Counted from the stretch's first letter, positions 53,043 through 61,370 are shown. The stretch: 64,000 nucleotides of DNA from Bacteroidaceae bacterium (GCA_024401275.1 JAKSLJ010000005.1:62001-126000); one strand, 5' to 3'. Program-made: numbers and translations. Notes: a model not told the origin generated them from the sequence alone.

Positions 53043-54011
53043 ATGACTAAACTTCTCTCCATACTTTTCCTACTTCTCTCCTACTCTGCCTTCGCTGCTG
53101 ACAACGTAAAAGTGTCTATCAGCGATGTGAACAACTTTGCTCTTCAGCAGACAATGGAGAGTAACGCTTCAAAGCTTCTGTCTGCCATAAACGCTGCCGA
53201 CACAAGAAACTCAAAAGCTATTGATTTCAAGGGAATTAGTATTACTGACGATGCAGCAAACTCTATTGCAATGATTTGGCATAATGTGCATTTCCGCATT
53301 ACGAAGGAAGCAATTGCAGAGCGTTGCCTAACGCTTCAATCCACAAAGAAAGTTCGCGGTTACGAGATCATGAACATTGAGATTCTGATGAAGCCGCAAG
53401 ACAAGAATTACAAAGGAAAAGAGAGCCAGGAAGCCACAATATCTTTCGATGCGCAAGGCAAGATTTCCGACTTTGTCGTTTCGTCCGGCATCCATCAGTA
53501 CAATACGATAATGAAAGATGCCGTCGGACTTGACGACCTTGACAAGCGAATGCAGATTCTCCACTTCGTTGAGCAGTTCCGCACCGCCTATTGCCAGAAA
53601 GACCTTCAGTTCATGCAGAACATTTTTTCTAATGACGCGCTCATAATTACCGGCAGGGTAATGCAGCGAAAAGGAAAGGAAATAGGCATGTTGCCAAGCA
53701 TCGTTTACGACAAATACAACAAGGTGCAGTATATCGAGAATCTCCGTGGCATCTTCTCCCGCTGCAAATATGTTAACGTGAAGTTCTCCGACATCACCAT
53801 CGAACGCAACGGAGCAAAGCCTTATATCTACGGCGTAACCTGCACGCAGGATTGGCAGACGAAGCGCACCAACGGCGTACACTACGAAGATCTCGGCAAG
53901 GTTTTCATGCTCTGGGATTTTTCAGACGAAGACCATCCGATGATTCACGTCCGCACTTGGCAGCCTACAGAGGACACCCGCACCTTCTCTACGCAGTCGT
54001 TCCGATTGTAA
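53043..54011 (+). CDS. secreted NTF2-like protein, unknown function
   Basis: 322 residues with signal peptide (MTKLLSILFLLLSYSAFA). The mature N-terminal half is alpha/beta (VKVSISDVNNFALQQTMESN ...). From about 165 on it looks like a SnoaL/NTF2-like domain: HFVEQFRTAYCQKDLQFMQN, IFSNDALIITGRVM, YIENLRGIFSRCKYVNVKFS and a final WDFSDEDHPMIHVRTWQP. No catalytic motif is recognised. As third gene after the tubulin-like and zinc-ribbon genes it may be the periplasmic or outer part of the same system; the link is by position only, and a family 2 palindrome separates it from the second gene. Confidence 0.82.
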   Translation: MTKLLSILFLLLSYSAFAADNVKVSISDVNNFALQQTMESNASKLLSAINAADTRNSKAIDFKGISITDDAANSIAMIWHNVHFRITKEAIAERCLTLQSTKKVRGYEIMNIEILMKPQDKNYKGKESQEATISFDAQGKISDFVVSSGIHQYNTIMKDAVGLDDLDKRMQILHFVEQFRTAYCQKDLQFMQNIFSNDALIITGRVMQRKGKEIGMLPSIVYDKYNKVQYIENLRGIFSRCKYVNVKFSDITIERNGAKPYIYGVTCTQDWQTKRTNGVHYEDLGKVFMLWDFSDEDHPMIHVRTWQPTEDTRTFSTQSFRL

Positions 54012-54025
54012 ATAAATGACCACAA

Positions 54026-56113
54026 TTATTTCAGGTTATCGATATATTTCTTCAGATCCCTATAGAACGGATTCTTTGACAACGTTTCCGGATCGCCAAG
54101 GATGAAAAGTTTCATTCTGGCACGAGTCATTGCCACATTCATTCGGCGCAAATCGCGAAGGAAACCGATTTCGCCCTTCTCATTACTTCTCACAAGCGAA
54201 ATCATTATAATATCGCGCTCCTGACCTTGGAAACCGTCGATAGTATTTATGGTAATATAGCGCTTTATCGGCTTCAGAATCTGCGACTTCTTGACGAGCG
54301 AGCGAAGATACTGTATCTGCATTCTGTAAGGACTTATCAGTCCGATGTCCATTCTCTCATCAAGGAAACGCTCCTTGCCGATAGTAGTCACATAATCCTC
54401 CAGAGTCTTTATGGCAAGTTCAGCCTCAGTCTTGTTTATTCTGCCGTGGTTCTCACCGACATACTCCTCAAGAAAGAGCCCCTCTCTAGCTTTCTCCCCA
54501 GGGGAGGAGAGATTATCAATAGAATTTGACAGGGAACCTGACTTGCCTAACGCCGAGTCATTTGTATGACTCCCTCCCCCTAGGGGGAGGGCTGGGGTGG
54601 GGCTAACCCAGGTTATCGGCACATCAAGGTCGAGAATAGAGCGATTCTTCACCATATCAGCCGACACCACGCCATCCTCATAGAACCAATGGCTTGAGAA
54701 CTTCATGATCTGCTCGTGCATACGATACTGCATCTTCAGCATCGTAACGCAGTCAGGCACATTCTGCACGATACGTTCCATAAGCGTAACGCCAAGTCCT
54801 TGCTTCAGCGCCTCATAGCATTTCACCGTTGGAGGAAGCTGCATGTGGTCGCCGGCAAGCACCACCCTACCCGCTCTTCTTATTGCTATCCAGCAGGCAG
54901 GTTCAAGAGCCTGAGCAGCCTCATCTATAAATAATGTAGGGAATTTCTGCCCGATAAGCAGTCGGTTGTCCGCTCCGACCAAAGTACACGCCACGACTCT
55001 CGCCTCCGTAAAGAGCGAAGCCTTTATGCGGTATTCTATCTCGTCGGCACGTTCGCGCAGTCGGGCAAGTTTCTGGTGAGTGCTGTCACCCTTCTTTTTC
55101 TGCTCACGAATCTGACGAATTGAGCGGCGGATATTCCATAGTTCAGGATAGTCCGGATGACTCTCGAACTTCCTCTCGTAGGTATATGACAGCATCTTGT
55201 CGTTCACTCGCGTTGGATTTCCTATACGCAAGACAGGAACACCGTGGTCAACGAGTTTCTCGCTTATCCAGTCAACCGCCATATTGCTCTGAGCGCAGAC
55301 AAGAACCTGCGTCTCTCGGCGGAGAGTTTCATAGATAGCCTCAACGAGAGTCGTTGTCTTTCCCGTTCCCGGAGGTCCATGAACAACAGCCACATCCTTA
55401 CTCCACAGCACTTCGTTGACAGCCTTCTCCTGCGAAGCATTCAGCCAAGGAAACTTCATTGCATCGAAAGTCCACTTAGCCGGCTTCACACCACCAGAGA
55501 AGACGCTGCGCAGATGAGCTACGCGAGAGTTCTTTGCCTTCAGTACTTCGTCCAGCGCATGAAACATCGTCTTGTAGCTTGTCTCGTCAAAATACAGCTG
55601 AACGCCAAGCAGTTCTGCATTCTGCAAGTCCATCACAGCCTTCGCAGAAGGCACCTGAACAACCATCCTATTGCCATCGACGTAGGAGATAGAACAAACA
55701 GCACCCAGCCCCACCCCAGCTTCCCCCCCTATGGGGGAGAGATTATCAATAGGATTTGAACGGGTATTTATATTGCCTACCGCATAGTCATTTCTTTGAC
55801 TCCCTCCCCTTGGGGGGAGGGCTGGGGTAGGGCTAAAAAAGCACACAGGCTTTCCGTATTCGAAGTTATGTTCTATCTCTTCCTCCACCTCGCCTTCACA
55901 GGATGTTGAGGGAGTGTTGAATATCTCCACAACAAGTTGGTTTAGCGAGTTATAATAGCTTCTGCCCACGCTGACAGGATACCAGCAAAGACCTCGCTTT
56001 ATGCGACGTCCCAGTCCCATTTCGTGCATCTGCTTTCGGTATTCTTCCTTCTCCGAGTCATGCTCCATTTGCAGCAGCGTACGCAGTTTCTGTATGTACA
56101 ACAAATCTTTCAT
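54026..56113 (-). CDS. superfamily 1 DNA/RNA helicase (Upf1/SMUBP2-like) with two palindrome insertions
   Basis: 695 residues from ATG 56113 (MKDLLYIQKL). SF1B motifs: VVHGPPGTGKTTTLVEAIYE (I), TLFIDEAAQALEP (II), VVLAGDHMQLPPTVK (III), MLKMQYRMHEQIMKFSSHWF (IV), INTIDGFQGQERDIIMISLV (V) and RMNVAMTRARMKLFILGD (VI). Relatives are 5'-3' helicases or translocases on single strands. Two homologous 43-residue stretches (about 94-139 and 503-546, each beginning SPTPALP) are encoded by 128-bp palindromic elements and interrupt the fold near GKPVCFF and PITWV. The frame stays open. The start 56113 is chosen because a TATTTTTG box lies at 56118-56125. Confidence 0.92.
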   Translation of the reverse strand: MKDLLYIQKLRTLLQMEHDSEKEEYRKQMHEMGLGRRIKRGLCWYPVSVGRSYYNSLNQLVVEIFNTPSTSCEGEVEEEIEHNFEYGKPVCFFSPTPALPPRGGSQRNDYAVGNINTRSNPIDNLSPIGGEAGVGLGAVCSISYVDGNRMVVQVPSAKAVMDLQNAELLGVQLYFDETSYKTMFHALDEVLKAKNSRVAHLRSVFSGGVKPAKWTFDAMKFPWLNASQEKAVNEVLWSKDVAVVHGPPGTGKTTTLVEAIYETLRRETQVLVCAQSNMAVDWISEKLVDHGVPVLRIGNPTRVNDKMLSYTYERKFESHPDYPELWNIRRSIRQIREQKKKGDSTHQKLARLRERADEIEYRIKASLFTEARVVACTLVGADNRLLIGQKFPTLFIDEAAQALEPACWIAIRRAGRVVLAGDHMQLPPTVKCYEALKQGLGVTLMERIVQNVPDCVTMLKMQYRMHEQIMKFSSHWFYEDGVVSADMVKNRSILDLDVPITWVSPTPALPLGGGSHTNDSALGKSGSLSNSIDNLSSPGEKAREGLFLEEYVGENHGRINKTEAELAIKTLEDYVTTIGKERFLDERMDIGLISPYRMQIQYLRSLVKKSQILKPIKRYITINTIDGFQGQERDIIMISLVRSNEKGEIGFLRDLRRMNVAMTRARMKLFILGDPETLSKNPFYRDLKKYIDNLK
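54477..54604. repeat. 128-bp palindromic element inside the helicase gene, copy 2
   Basis: AGCCCCTCTCTAGC at the left pairs with GCTGGGGTGGGGCT at the right. Inner arms are CTCCCCAGGGGAG and CTCCCTCCCCCTAGGGGGAG. The centre contains GAGATTATCAATAGAATTTG. Homologous along its length to the copy at 55707-55834. Read in frame on the minus strand as SPTPALPLGGGSHTND... Confidence 0.93.
55707..55834. repeat. 128-bp palindromic element inside the helicase gene, copy 1
   Basis: AGCCCCACCCCAGC at the left pairs with GCTGGGGTAGGGCT at the right. The centre contains GAGATTATCAATAGGATTTG and AGTCATTTCTTTGACTCCCT. Same length and layout as copy 2. Read in frame on the minus strand as SPTPALPPRGGSQRND... 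Confidence 0.93.
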
Positions 56114-56117
56114 GCCG

Positions 56118-56125
56118 CAAAAATA
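56118..56125 (-). promoter_or_regulatory. -7 promoter box abutting the helicase start
   Basis: TATTTTTG on the minus strand, 4 bp before the ATG at 56113. No -33 TTTG at normal spacing, so only a candidate. Confidence 0.35.
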
Positions 56126-56812
56126 CAACATTCAAAGCTTTTTTCCGCATCATATCAACATTTTCACAGCCTTAACGCAGATTTCCCCACCTCTTTCTTG
56201 CGTATAATCAAATAAAACCTTATCCTTGCAGCTACATAAATTCATATAAATGGCTATAGACAGAAAAAACATTCGCCGTTCTATTAGGAGGGTCGCTGCC
56301 TCAGCGACCATGGCGCGAAGCGACAAGCTTGAGCGATAACTCATGTGGAAAATGAAAGTTAATGTTTCTCGCAGAAAAAGTTTTCCTTCTTGGTCAAGGA
56401 AATTCTCGTCCAAGAAGGAAAAGGTTAAGTTCGCTAGAACAAACAAAAGTTGTCTCGCTACGCTAACGCTATGAGAGTGACCGCTCAACATTCCGTAGAA
56501 TGGCGCTCTTATAATGAAAGGAGAGAGAATGCTTATTTCTCGTTAAGAACCGGGCGGAATAAAGGCAGAGCATCGCAAGCGCTGAGCGTAGCTCGGCGGC
56601 CGATAGGGAAAGCTAATTCAATTCAACGATAAATTATTCGTATAATTCGTGAAAATTCGTAGTTAAAGCATTGCGGGGGACAACACATATATGGTTTCCT
56701 AATAAAATTACTCAAAGATATAGAACGAGGATTTCTGAGCCGCATTTCCCCAAAAACACGAGTTGGGAGCGTCTCGGAAATCCTCGCCCTATTACTATAA
56801 AACAAGTAATTC
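56126..56812. other. gene-free region with hairpins between the helicase and thrS genes
   Basis: It contains GGTCGCTGCCTCAGCGACC (56291-56309; 8-bp stem, 3-nt loop), a 13-bp perfect hairpin TTTTCCTTCTTGG/CCAAGAAGGAAAA (56381-56393 with 56410-56422, 16-nt loop) and, at the right, a family 2 palindrome. The middle has GCG-rich strings (GCGCGAAGCGACAAGCTTGA; GCATCGCAAGCGCTGAGCG) unlike the flanking AT-rich spacers. A 113-codon open frame across it on the minus strand has no recognisable protein character. It may be a decayed mobile element or a structured RNA. Confidence 0.55.
56720..56792. repeat. palindrome family 2, degenerate copy downstream of thrS
   Basis: ATAGAACGAGGATTTCTGAG at the left and CGTCTCGGAAATCCTCGCCC then TAT at the right, with a diverged centre. 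The left arm has lost GGGC. Confidence 0.82.
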
Positions 56813-58765
56813 TTATACGTTCTTCATCATTTCAGCAACCTCTTCCGTGATTGCCTTAGCGAACTCTTCCTTAGTCATAACTGACTGACCGCCACCGTTC
56901 TGGCCCTGCTTACGAACTGCAACTGTGCCTTCGGCAGCTTCCTTCTCGCCAACAACGAGCATGTAAGGAATACGCTTCATTTCGTTGTCGCGAATCTTAC
57001 GGCCAATCTTCTCGTTACGATCGTCAACAGTAGCGCGGATATCGTTGATAGCGAGGAAGTTCTGGAGTTCCTGTGCATAGCCGTTGTACTTCTCTGAGAT
57101 AGGAAGGATGGCAACCTGGTCAGGAGTGAGCCAGAGTGGGAAATGACCTGCTGTGTGCTCGATGAGTACGGCGCAGAAACGCTCCATAGAACCGAATGGT
57201 GCGCGGTGAATCATCACAGGACGCTTCTTTGTATTGTCATCAGCTGTATATTCAAGTTCGAAACGAACTGGGAGGTTGTAGTCAACCTGGATAGTACCGA
57301 GCTGCCAACGGCGACCGATAGCATCCTTTACCATGAAGTCGAGCTTAGGACCGTAGAATGCAGCCTCGCCATATTCTACCTTTGCCTCAACGCCCTTTTC
57401 CTTGCAAGCGTCGATGATAGCCTGCTCTGCCTGGTTCCATACTTCGTCAGAGCCGATGTACTTCTCGTGGTCTTCTGGGTCGCGGAGAGAAATCTGAACC
57501 TCAACATTCTCGAACTTGAATGTAGAGAATACGCTCTGGATAATGTCCATTACCTTGCAGAACTCGTCCTTGATCTGGTCTGGACGACAGAAGATGTGAG
57601 CATCGTCCTGAGTGAACGAACGAACGCGAGTGAAGCCGTGAAGCTCACCACTCTTCTCGTAACGATAAACTGTACCGAACTCAGCAACACGGATAGGGAG
57701 ATCCTTGTAAGAACGTGGCTTCCAAGCAAATACCTCGCAATGGTGAGGACAGTTCATTGGCTTGAGCATGTATTCCTCATTCTCTTCTGGAGTAGTGATA
57801 GGACGGAAAGAATCCTTGCCATAGTGAGCGTAGTGACCAGAAGTTACATAGAGATTCTTTGAACCGATATGTGGAGTAATAACTTCCTGATAGCCGTAAC
57901 GCTTCTGAACGCGACGGAGCATGTCCTGAAGACGGATGCGGAGGTCAGTTCCCTTTGGCAACCACATTGGAAGACCCTTACCTACACGGTCAGAGAACAT
58001 GAAGAGTTCCATTTCCTTACCAATCTTACGGTGGTCGCGCTTCTTAGCTTCCTCAAGCATAACGAGATACTCGTCGAGCATCTTCTTCTTTGGGAATGTG
58101 ATACCGTAGATACGAGTCATCTGCTCGCGCTCTGCATCGCCACGCCAGAAAGCACCGGCAACAGACATGATCTTAATTGCCTTGATAGCACCTGTAGAAA
58201 CGATGTGTGGACCCTTACAGAGGTCTGTGAAGTTACCCTGAGTGTAAGTAGTGATTGTACCATCCTCAAGGTCTTCCTCAATATGCTCGCACTTATATGT
58301 CTGACCGTCAGCCTTGAACTGCTCAAGAGCCTCAGCCTTAGACACTTCCTTGCGTACAACTGCGTGATCTGCTGATGCGAGTTCCTTCATCTTAGCCTCA
58401 ATCTTGGCGAAGTCGCTCTCCTTGATGACCTGACCTTCTGCTGGCATTACATCGTAGAAGAAACCATTCTCAACAGCAGGACCGAAGCCGAACTGGATGC
58501 CAGGATAGAGTTCCTTGAGAGCTTCTGCAAGGAGGTGAGCAGAAGTGTGCCAGAAAGCGTGCTTGCCTTCTTCGTCGTCCCACTTGTAGAGCGCAATCTT
58601 TGCGTCTTCTGTGATAGGACGATTGATTTCTGTAGTTTCGCCATTTACACCACAAGCGATGATGTTACGAGCGAGCGCAGGAGAGATGCTCTCTGCTATT
58701 TGAAGTCCTGTTACGCCACTTTCGTACTCGCGTACAGAACCATCTGGAAATGTAATCTTTATCAT
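56813..58765 (-). CDS. thrS: threonyl-tRNA synthetase
   Basis: 650 residues. An N-terminal TGS domain ([20 protein letters not shown]) is followed by the editing domain ([33 protein letters not shown]) and the class II core ([73 protein letters not shown]) and the anticodon-binding domain ([20 protein letters not shown]). Length is normal when started at 58765. The frame stays open for 53 codons upstream through a 22-bp repeat, but those residues are repeat-derived. The leader is about 190 nt and contains tandem hairpins. Confidence 0.98.
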   Translation of the reverse strand: MIKITFPDGSVREYESGVTGLQIAESISPALARNIIACGVNGETTEINRPITEDAKIALYKWDDEEGKHAFWHTSAHLLAEALKELYPGIQFGFGPAVENGFFYDVMPAEGQVIKESDFAKIEAKMKELASADHAVVRKEVSKAEALEQFKADGQTYKCEHIEEDLEDGTITTYTQGNFTDLCKGPHIVSTGAIKAIKIMSVAGAFWRGDAEREQMTRIYGITFPKKKMLDEYLVMLEEAKKRDHRKIGKEMELFMFSDRVGKGLPMWLPKGTDLRIRLQDMLRRVQKRYGYQEVITPHIGSKNLYVTSGHYAHYGKDSFRPITTPEENEEYMLKPMNCPHHCEVFAWKPRSYKDLPIRVAEFGTVYRYEKSGELHGFTRVRSFTQDDAHIFCRPDQIKDEFCKVMDIIQSVFSTFKFENVEVQISLRDPEDHEKYIGSDEVWNQAEQAIIDACKEKGVEAKVEYGEAAFYGPKLDFMVKDAIGRRWQLGTIQVDYNLPVRFELEYTADDNTKKRPVMIHRAPFGSMERFCAVLIEHTAGHFPLWLTPDQVAILPISEKYNGYAQELQNFLAINDIRATVDDRNEKIGRKIRDNEMKRIPYMLVVGEKEAAEGTVAVRKQGQNGGGQSVMTKEEFAKAITEEVAEMMKNV

Positions 58766-58837
58766 AGTGTTTTGTTTTTGTTTTGTCTGTTCTTTTTTGC
58801 CTCGACTTTTGCCTCGACTTTTTACCTCGAGAAAAAT

Positions 58838-58925
58838 CTCGAGGAACGATGGCTCCATTCTCGAGGAACGATGGCTCCATTCTCGAGGAACGGTGGCTCC
58901 ATTCTCGAGGAACGGTGGCTCCATT
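58838..58925. repeat. four tandem 22-bp repeats in the thrS leader
   Basis: CTCGAGGAACGATGGCTCCA plus TT repeated at 58838, 58860, 58882 and 58904; the last two have CGGTGG in place of CGATGG. Read as thrS leader RNA, each unit gives a hairpin GGAGC-CAUC or CACC-GUUCC linked by CUCGAG. Further CTCGAG or CTCGAC copies lie just downstream toward thrS (58801-58831). Confidence 0.95.
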
Positions 58926-58961
58926 TTTTGAGGAGCGGTAGTTTTAGCCTATAATTCGCGG

Positions 58962-58969
58962 CAAAGTTA
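58962..58969 (-). promoter_or_regulatory. -7 promoter box for thrS
   Basis: TAACTTTG on the minus strand. The nearest upstream TTTG is 26 bp away, longer than usual, so this is tentative. Confidence 0.5.
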
Positions 58970-59293
58970 ACAAAAAGTTTTGTGAATCTGCTCTTCAAAC
59001 CGCATTTTTGATTTCGGCTTTATATTATGTCAACCAATTAGCGCCTTTGAAAGAGCAATTACATGGAAATAGAATAGATATTACAATTTCATTTTCAAAA
59101 TTAGTGTACTTGTGCCACAAAGGAGAGCAGAAGCGAAAAGATTAAAAAGTTCAGGAAAAAGTGTAAGGAGTTTATATATACATTATTATATTGATGATTA
59201 TTCTTTATATCAACATATTCTTAACTCAAATAGGGCGGAGAAAACTGCGAGGTTACACAAAAAATGAAATTGAAATTGTAATCTTTCGAAACG

Positions 59294-59521
59294 AGATATT
59301 GTCACGAGGTTGTCATGATTGTCATTAAGGTCATTGTCATTAAGACCGTTGTCATGATTGTCATGATTGTCATTAAGGTCATTGTCATTAAGGGAAATAA
59401 GATGGTATTTCAGACCACTATAGTATTATATATTTATATATATAATACTATAGTGAGCAAAATAGAGTGTAGAAATCGTTAATGACAATTGACAATCGTG
59501 ACAATGATGACAATGGTGACA
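59294..59521. repeat. convergent TTGTCAT repeats around an AT palindrome
   Basis: From about 59309 to 59397, 9-bp units TTGTCATGA/TTGTCATTA recur with AAGGTCA and AAGACCG spacers. From about 59480 to 59521 the complementary TGACAATGG units run the other way. Between them lies a perfect 18-bp-arm palindrome, CACTATAGTATTATATAT/ATATATAATACTATAGTG (59416-59455), with a 4-nt loop. No gene is seen in the whole 58970-59677 spacer. Confidence 0.85.
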
Positions 59522-59525
59522 ATGG

Positions 59526-59679
59526 TGATCGCAAAGGATTACATGGCATTTTCTTATAAGAAACCAACATTTTTCTTATAAGAAAACGGTATGAAACCCT
59601 ATGCCTTTTGATGCGTTTGCCTAGGCGTTTTGAGTCGTTTCCCTTGGCCTTTTGAGGCGTTTCCCTTAGGATTACATTC
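59526..59679. repeat. 22-bp periodic array 4 (7 units)
   Basis: Seven uninterrupted units starting at 59526, 59548, 59570, 59592, 59614, 59636 and 59658. Cores: GCAAAGGATTACA, two TTTTCTTATAAGAAA, then CCCTATG, TTTGCCTAGGCGTTTTGA, TTTCCCTTGGCC and CCCTTAGGATTACA. It ends in the stop codon of the nitrilase-family gene (TGA at 59680-59678), as array 1 ends in the ATPase stop region. Confidence 0.92.
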
Positions 59680-60517
59680 AGTTCTCGCCGTCTTTGAGAA
59701 CAGGGAACTTTGCCCTGAATGCAGAAAGCTTCTCCATGTTGAGTTCCGCTGTTATCGCCTGCACCTGGCAATCTTCGGCTGCAATGACAGTTTTGCCGTA
59801 AGCATCAATCAGGCAGGTGCCGCCGTTGTAATGGCAAGAAGGATCATCCCCCACTCTATTAACAGCCGCAACATAGCACTGGTTTTCTATGGCACGAGCA
59901 CGCAGAAGAGCATCCCACGCAGCACGGCGAGGCTCCGGCCAACTGGCAACATAAACCTGCACATCGTAAGGATTCTCCGATGTATTCCTTGACCAAATCG
60001 GGAAGCGAAGGTCATAGCAGATGCAAATATTGAACTGCACTCCGCGCCATTCCACACGACAGCGTTCCTCTCCAGCCGTAAAGCGCAGATGCTCACCGCC
60101 ATAGGTAAAAAGATGCTTCTTGTCGTAAACAGAAGTTTCGCCACCAGGCTTTACGAAGTAGAAACGATTATAGTATTTACAATTTACGGATTCACCATTT
60201 ACGGATTCACCATTTACGGATTCACCATTTACGGATTCACCATTTACGATATCCGCATCTTCAACCGTTTCGCAGACAGCAACGGAACCGCAGACAGCAG
60301 CATCAAGACGGTCTGCCATCTGCTTCATCCAGCGGAGAGTATCGTTATCCTCTGGCTCTGCTATGCCTTCTGGTTGAGTAGCAAAACCTGTAGAGAACAT
60401 CTCGGGGAGTATATAGACATCGCTCTTCTCAACCTTGAGCATCATCTCCTCAGCCGCCTTACGGTTAGCTACAGGATTTGCCCAAACGATGTCTGTTTGC
60501 AAGAGTGTAAGTTTCAT
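59678..60517 (-). CDS. carbon-nitrogen hydrolase (omega-amidase/nitrilase family) with VNGES repeat
   Basis: 279 residues. The Glu-Lys-Cys triad is in place: E39 (ILPEMFSTGF), K133 (VYDKKHLFTYGGEH) and C167 (ICICYDLRFPIW). The pattern fits YafV/NIT2-type omega-amidases that hydrolyse alpha-ketoglutaramate-like amides. Residues 91-112 are VNGES repeated four times, encoded by a 15-bp tandem repeat in a position before YYNRFYFVKPGGE that should be a surface loop. It follows the thioesterase gene by 23 bp in an operon that starts with the ACT gene. Confidence 0.92.
   Translation of the reverse strand: MKLTLLQTDIVWANPVANRKAAEEMMLKVEKSDVYILPEMFSTGFATQPEGIAEPEDNDTLRWMKQMADRLDAAVCGSVAVCETVEDADIVNGESVNGESVNGESVNGESVNCKYYNRFYFVKPGGETSVYDKKHLFTYGGEHLRFTAGEERCRVEWRGVQFNICICYDLRFPIWSRNTSENPYDVQVYVASWPEPRRAAWDALLRARAIENQCYVAAVNRVGDDPSCHYNGGTCLIDAYGKTVIAAEDCQVQAITAELNMEKLSAFRAKFPVLKDGEN
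60188..60247. repeat. four tandem 15-bp repeats inside the nitrilase-family gene
   Basis: GGATTCACCATTTAC four times at 60188, 60203, 60218 and 60233. In-frame unit encoding V-N-G-E-S on the minus strand. ACCATTTAC also occurs in intergenic spacers, for example 645-660. Confidence 0.97.
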
Positions 60518-60540
60518 AGTTTCAACATGTTAAACAAGAT

Positions 60541-60936
60541 TCACCCAATCATCACCTTCTTTCTGTAAGCCTGTCCGATGAACGTGGCAATAAGCACGCC
60601 ATCCTGATTGGTAACACTAACCTCACAGAACGGAATCTTAGGATGATTGACCTTCTCCTCAGCCACGGCAGTAAGCACATCGCCTTCCTTTGCAGAAGAG
60701 AATATATTGATGGTACTGTTTATGGAGAATGTCAACTGGCCATGGCTGTTCACGGCAGCAGCAAAGGCAAGGTCGGCAAGCGTGAAGATAGCTCCGCCCT
60801 GGCAAACACCGCCAGCATTAAGGTGCTGTTTTGCCACCGTCATTGTAGCCACAGCATGTCCTTCCGACAGCTCCTGCAACTCGCATCCAGCATCGGCTGC
60901 AAAGCGGTCGTTCTTAAAAAAATCCTTGTTTATCAT
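60541..60936 (-). CDS. PaaI-type hotdog thioesterase
   Basis: 131 residues. The hotdog-fold core HLNAGGVCQGGAIFTLADLA plus FAAAVNSHGQLTFSINSTIN matches PaaI/YdiI-like acyl-CoA thioesterases. Helix residues after GGAIFTLAD carry the likely catalytic Asp. The substrate is unknown. It starts 9 bp after the ACT protein gene. Confidence 0.9.
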   Translation of the reverse strand: MINKDFFKNDRFAADAGCELQELSEGHAVATMTVAKQHLNAGGVCQGGAIFTLADLAFAAAVNSHGQLTFSINSTINIFSSAKEGDVLTAVAEEKVNHPKIPFCEVSVTNQDGVLIATFIGQAYRKKVMIG

Positions 60937-60945
60937 CTTCAGAAA

Positions 60946-61341
60946 TTAAGCCCAGCCGCATTTCTTCAGAACATTCTCGCAAGCTTCCATATCCTTGGCA
61001 CGAACGATAGCCTTGGAGATGTCTTCATACTGGAATGCGTACATGTAGTCAATAGAGATTCCACCATCAGCAAGATCGGTCAGAATCTTAGCGAGCGAGC
61101 CTGTTGTGTTAGGACATTCAATGGCAAAAACCTCAGTTGGAATAACGGCAAAGCTGTGATCTTTCAAGACCTTGACAGCCTTTTCCACTTCACTGACGAT
61201 AAGGCGGAAAAGTCCGAAGTCCTTTCCGTCAGATTGAGAGAAGGCGAGAACATTGATGTTGTTCTCTGCGAGAATATTAATAACTTCGCCTGTACGACCA
61301 GACTTATTCTCAATAAATACAGATACTTGTGTAAGTGTCAT
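60946..61341 (-). CDS. tandem ACT-domain protein
   Basis: 131 residues made of two ACT domains: TQVSVFIENKSGRTGEVINI and a second beginning VFAIECPNTTGSLAKILTDL. No enzyme domain is attached. Stand-alone tandem ACT proteins of this type probably bind amino acids and regulate partner proteins. First gene of a three-gene operon with the thioesterase and nitrilase-family genes. Confidence 0.9.
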   Translation of the reverse strand: MTLTQVSVFIENKSGRTGEVINILAENNINVLAFSQSDGKDFGLFRLIVSEVEKAVKVLKDHSFAVIPTEVFAIECPNTTGSLAKILTDLADGGISIDYMYAFQYEDISKAIVRAKDMEACENVLKKCGWA

Positions 61342-61370
61342 GGTAATCTAAATGTTATTTGTTTCGGGTA

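Noticed and set aside
56150..56491. 113-codon minus-strand open frame
   Set aside because: It spans two hairpins and is read from palindromic sequence; no domain, signal peptide or start context supports it.
58766..58924. N-terminal extension of thrS by 53 codons
   Set aside because: The extra residues ([16 protein letters not shown]...) come from the 22-bp leader repeat; the conserved TGS domain begins at the ATG at 58765.
59309..59397. TTGTCAT repeats as a CRISPR array
   Set aside because: Units are 9 bp with 6-bp spacers that are themselves repeated; there are no unique spacers of 25-40 bp and no cas genes.
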